From contig DASTPE010000082.1 in assembly GCA_035762345.1 (NCBI GenBank), positions 1 to 64,000 of the forward strand: a stretch of 64,000 nt of DNA. The letters are read 5' to 3'. The notes under the pieces were generated by a model that searched no databases, was not told the origin of the DNA, and was given only the letters and a program-made list of their open reading frames with translations. Both the position numbers and the translations under genes were made by a program. The stretch's first letter is position 1; the number at the start of each line of letters is the position of its first letter. Of the stretch, positions 63,586 through 64,000 are shown one piece after another. This DNA is from SCGC-AG-212-J23 sp035762345. Its GTDB lineage: Bacteria; Pseudomonadota; Gammaproteobacteria; Burkholderiales; SG8-39.

Positions 63586-64000
63586 GTGGGATAGAAAAGG
63601 TAGAGACGATAGCTGGTGACGGGGGCGCCGCTGGAGTCGAGGTATACGCGCAGCGCCGCCTCACCGCCCGCCGCGATGCCGCCGCTCACGCGTTCCAGCT
63701 CGACATAGTCGCTCGGCAGCAGCACGCGCCGCAGCACCGGTTGACCGCCTTCATCGGTGAGCGTGAGCTCGAGCGCAGGGTACTGCTGCGGCAAGCGGGA
63801 GCGGTTGCGGATCAAGGCATGCAATACGATGACGTTCTGCCGGCGCGGATCGGCCTGTAAATCCGACGATTCGATACTCAGGACTTCGGCACGCCGCGGC
63901 AGAGCTACCTTGCATCCGAGCCACTGGCAGGTGGCGAGGAGCGGTGCGCGGGTCGCGGGCATCAACGTCGCGATCTCAGCGCGATAGCGATATCCCACTT
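63582..64000 (-). CDS. DUF3426 domain-containing protein (5' end outside window)
   Basis: The C-terminal 138 or more residues of a DUF3426 protein: ESSDLQADPRRQNVIVLHALIRNRS, then LTLTDEGGQPVLRR and LPSDYV are typical. Full-length members usually start with a zinc ribbon and a membrane helix, which would lie to the right of the window. Function is unknown. Its stop overlaps the kinase ATG. Confidence 0.85.
   Translation of the reverse strand, partial: VGYRYRAEIATLMPATRAPLLATCQWLGCKVALPRRAEVLSIESSDLQADPRRQNVIVLHALIRNRSRLPQQYPALELTLTDEGGQPVLRRVLLPSDYVELERVSGGIAAGGEAALRVYLDSSGAPVTSYRLYLFYPT

Overview
This 64 kb window looks like the replication-origin region of a GC-rich betaproteobacterial chromosome. 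The evidence is gene order: rpmH-rnpA-yidD-yidC-mnmE runs leftward from dnaA, and dnaA-dnaN-gyrB runs rightward. mnmG-rsmG-parA-parB and a complete F1Fo ATP synthase operon (atpIBEFHAGDC) follow on the left. The block dprA-smg-topB / def-fmt-rsmB-DUF4390-ntrY/ntrX-like is also typical of Betaproteobacteria. Genes are packed tightly, with many 4-nt ATGA/GTGA/TTGA overlaps. No tRNA, rRNA, IS element, prophage or CRISPR array was seen.

Layout. 1-7.5 kb: two CaiB/BaiF CoA-transferase genes (the first cut by the window edge) flank a complete peptide-type ABC importer. 7.5-12.2 kb (minus strand): an overlapping operon of response regulator, histidine kinase, glycerol-3-phosphate dehydrogenase and HAD phosphatase, followed by a small EF-hand protein. 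12.6-19.7 kb: the atp operon. 19.7-23.9 kb: parB-parA-rsmG-mnmG with two parS palindromes. 23.9-25.8 kb: GTP-dependent PEP carboxykinase, inserted into the origin cluster. 26-34.9 kb: mnmE to gyrB with DnaA boxes and a probable oriC. 34.9-47 kb: topB-smg-dprA, a LysM protein, def-fmt-rsmB, a DUF4390 protein, an NtrY/NtrX-like pair and the tiny ribosomal protein Thx. 47-50.9 kb: metH with a promoter, SAM-II riboswitch and terminator. 50.9-56.7 kb: an aromatic-acid operon (two FAH-family hydrolases, a maleylpyruvate isomerase-like GST, pcaH, pcaG, pcaB) with a 4-hydroxybenzoyl-CoA thioesterase and a MarR regulator. 56.8-59.6 kb: a nitrogen-control operon torF-glnK-amtB behind a sigma-54 promoter and an NtrC palindrome. 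59.6-64 kb: ubiK, comM, apaH, a HIT protein, a PfkB kinase and a DUF3426 protein cut by the right edge.

Most notable signals: (1) three conserved genes (rnpA, fmt, pcaB) have no ATG, GTG or TTG where the family start should be, but each has an in-frame CTG there; in pcaB it forms a CTGA overlap. (2) A SAM-II-type riboswitch with a terminator precedes metH. (3) ATP synthase alpha and beta both carry Ala/Pro/Lys-rich C-terminal tails of about 30 residues. (4) The NtrX-like regulator keeps its receiver and Fis helix but has a ruined AAA+ domain. (5) A two-component system resembling the dedicated-sortase pair is fused by overlaps to glpD with no sortase in view. (6) Several genes have a -10 box only 6-8 nt before the start codon, suggesting leaderless transcripts.
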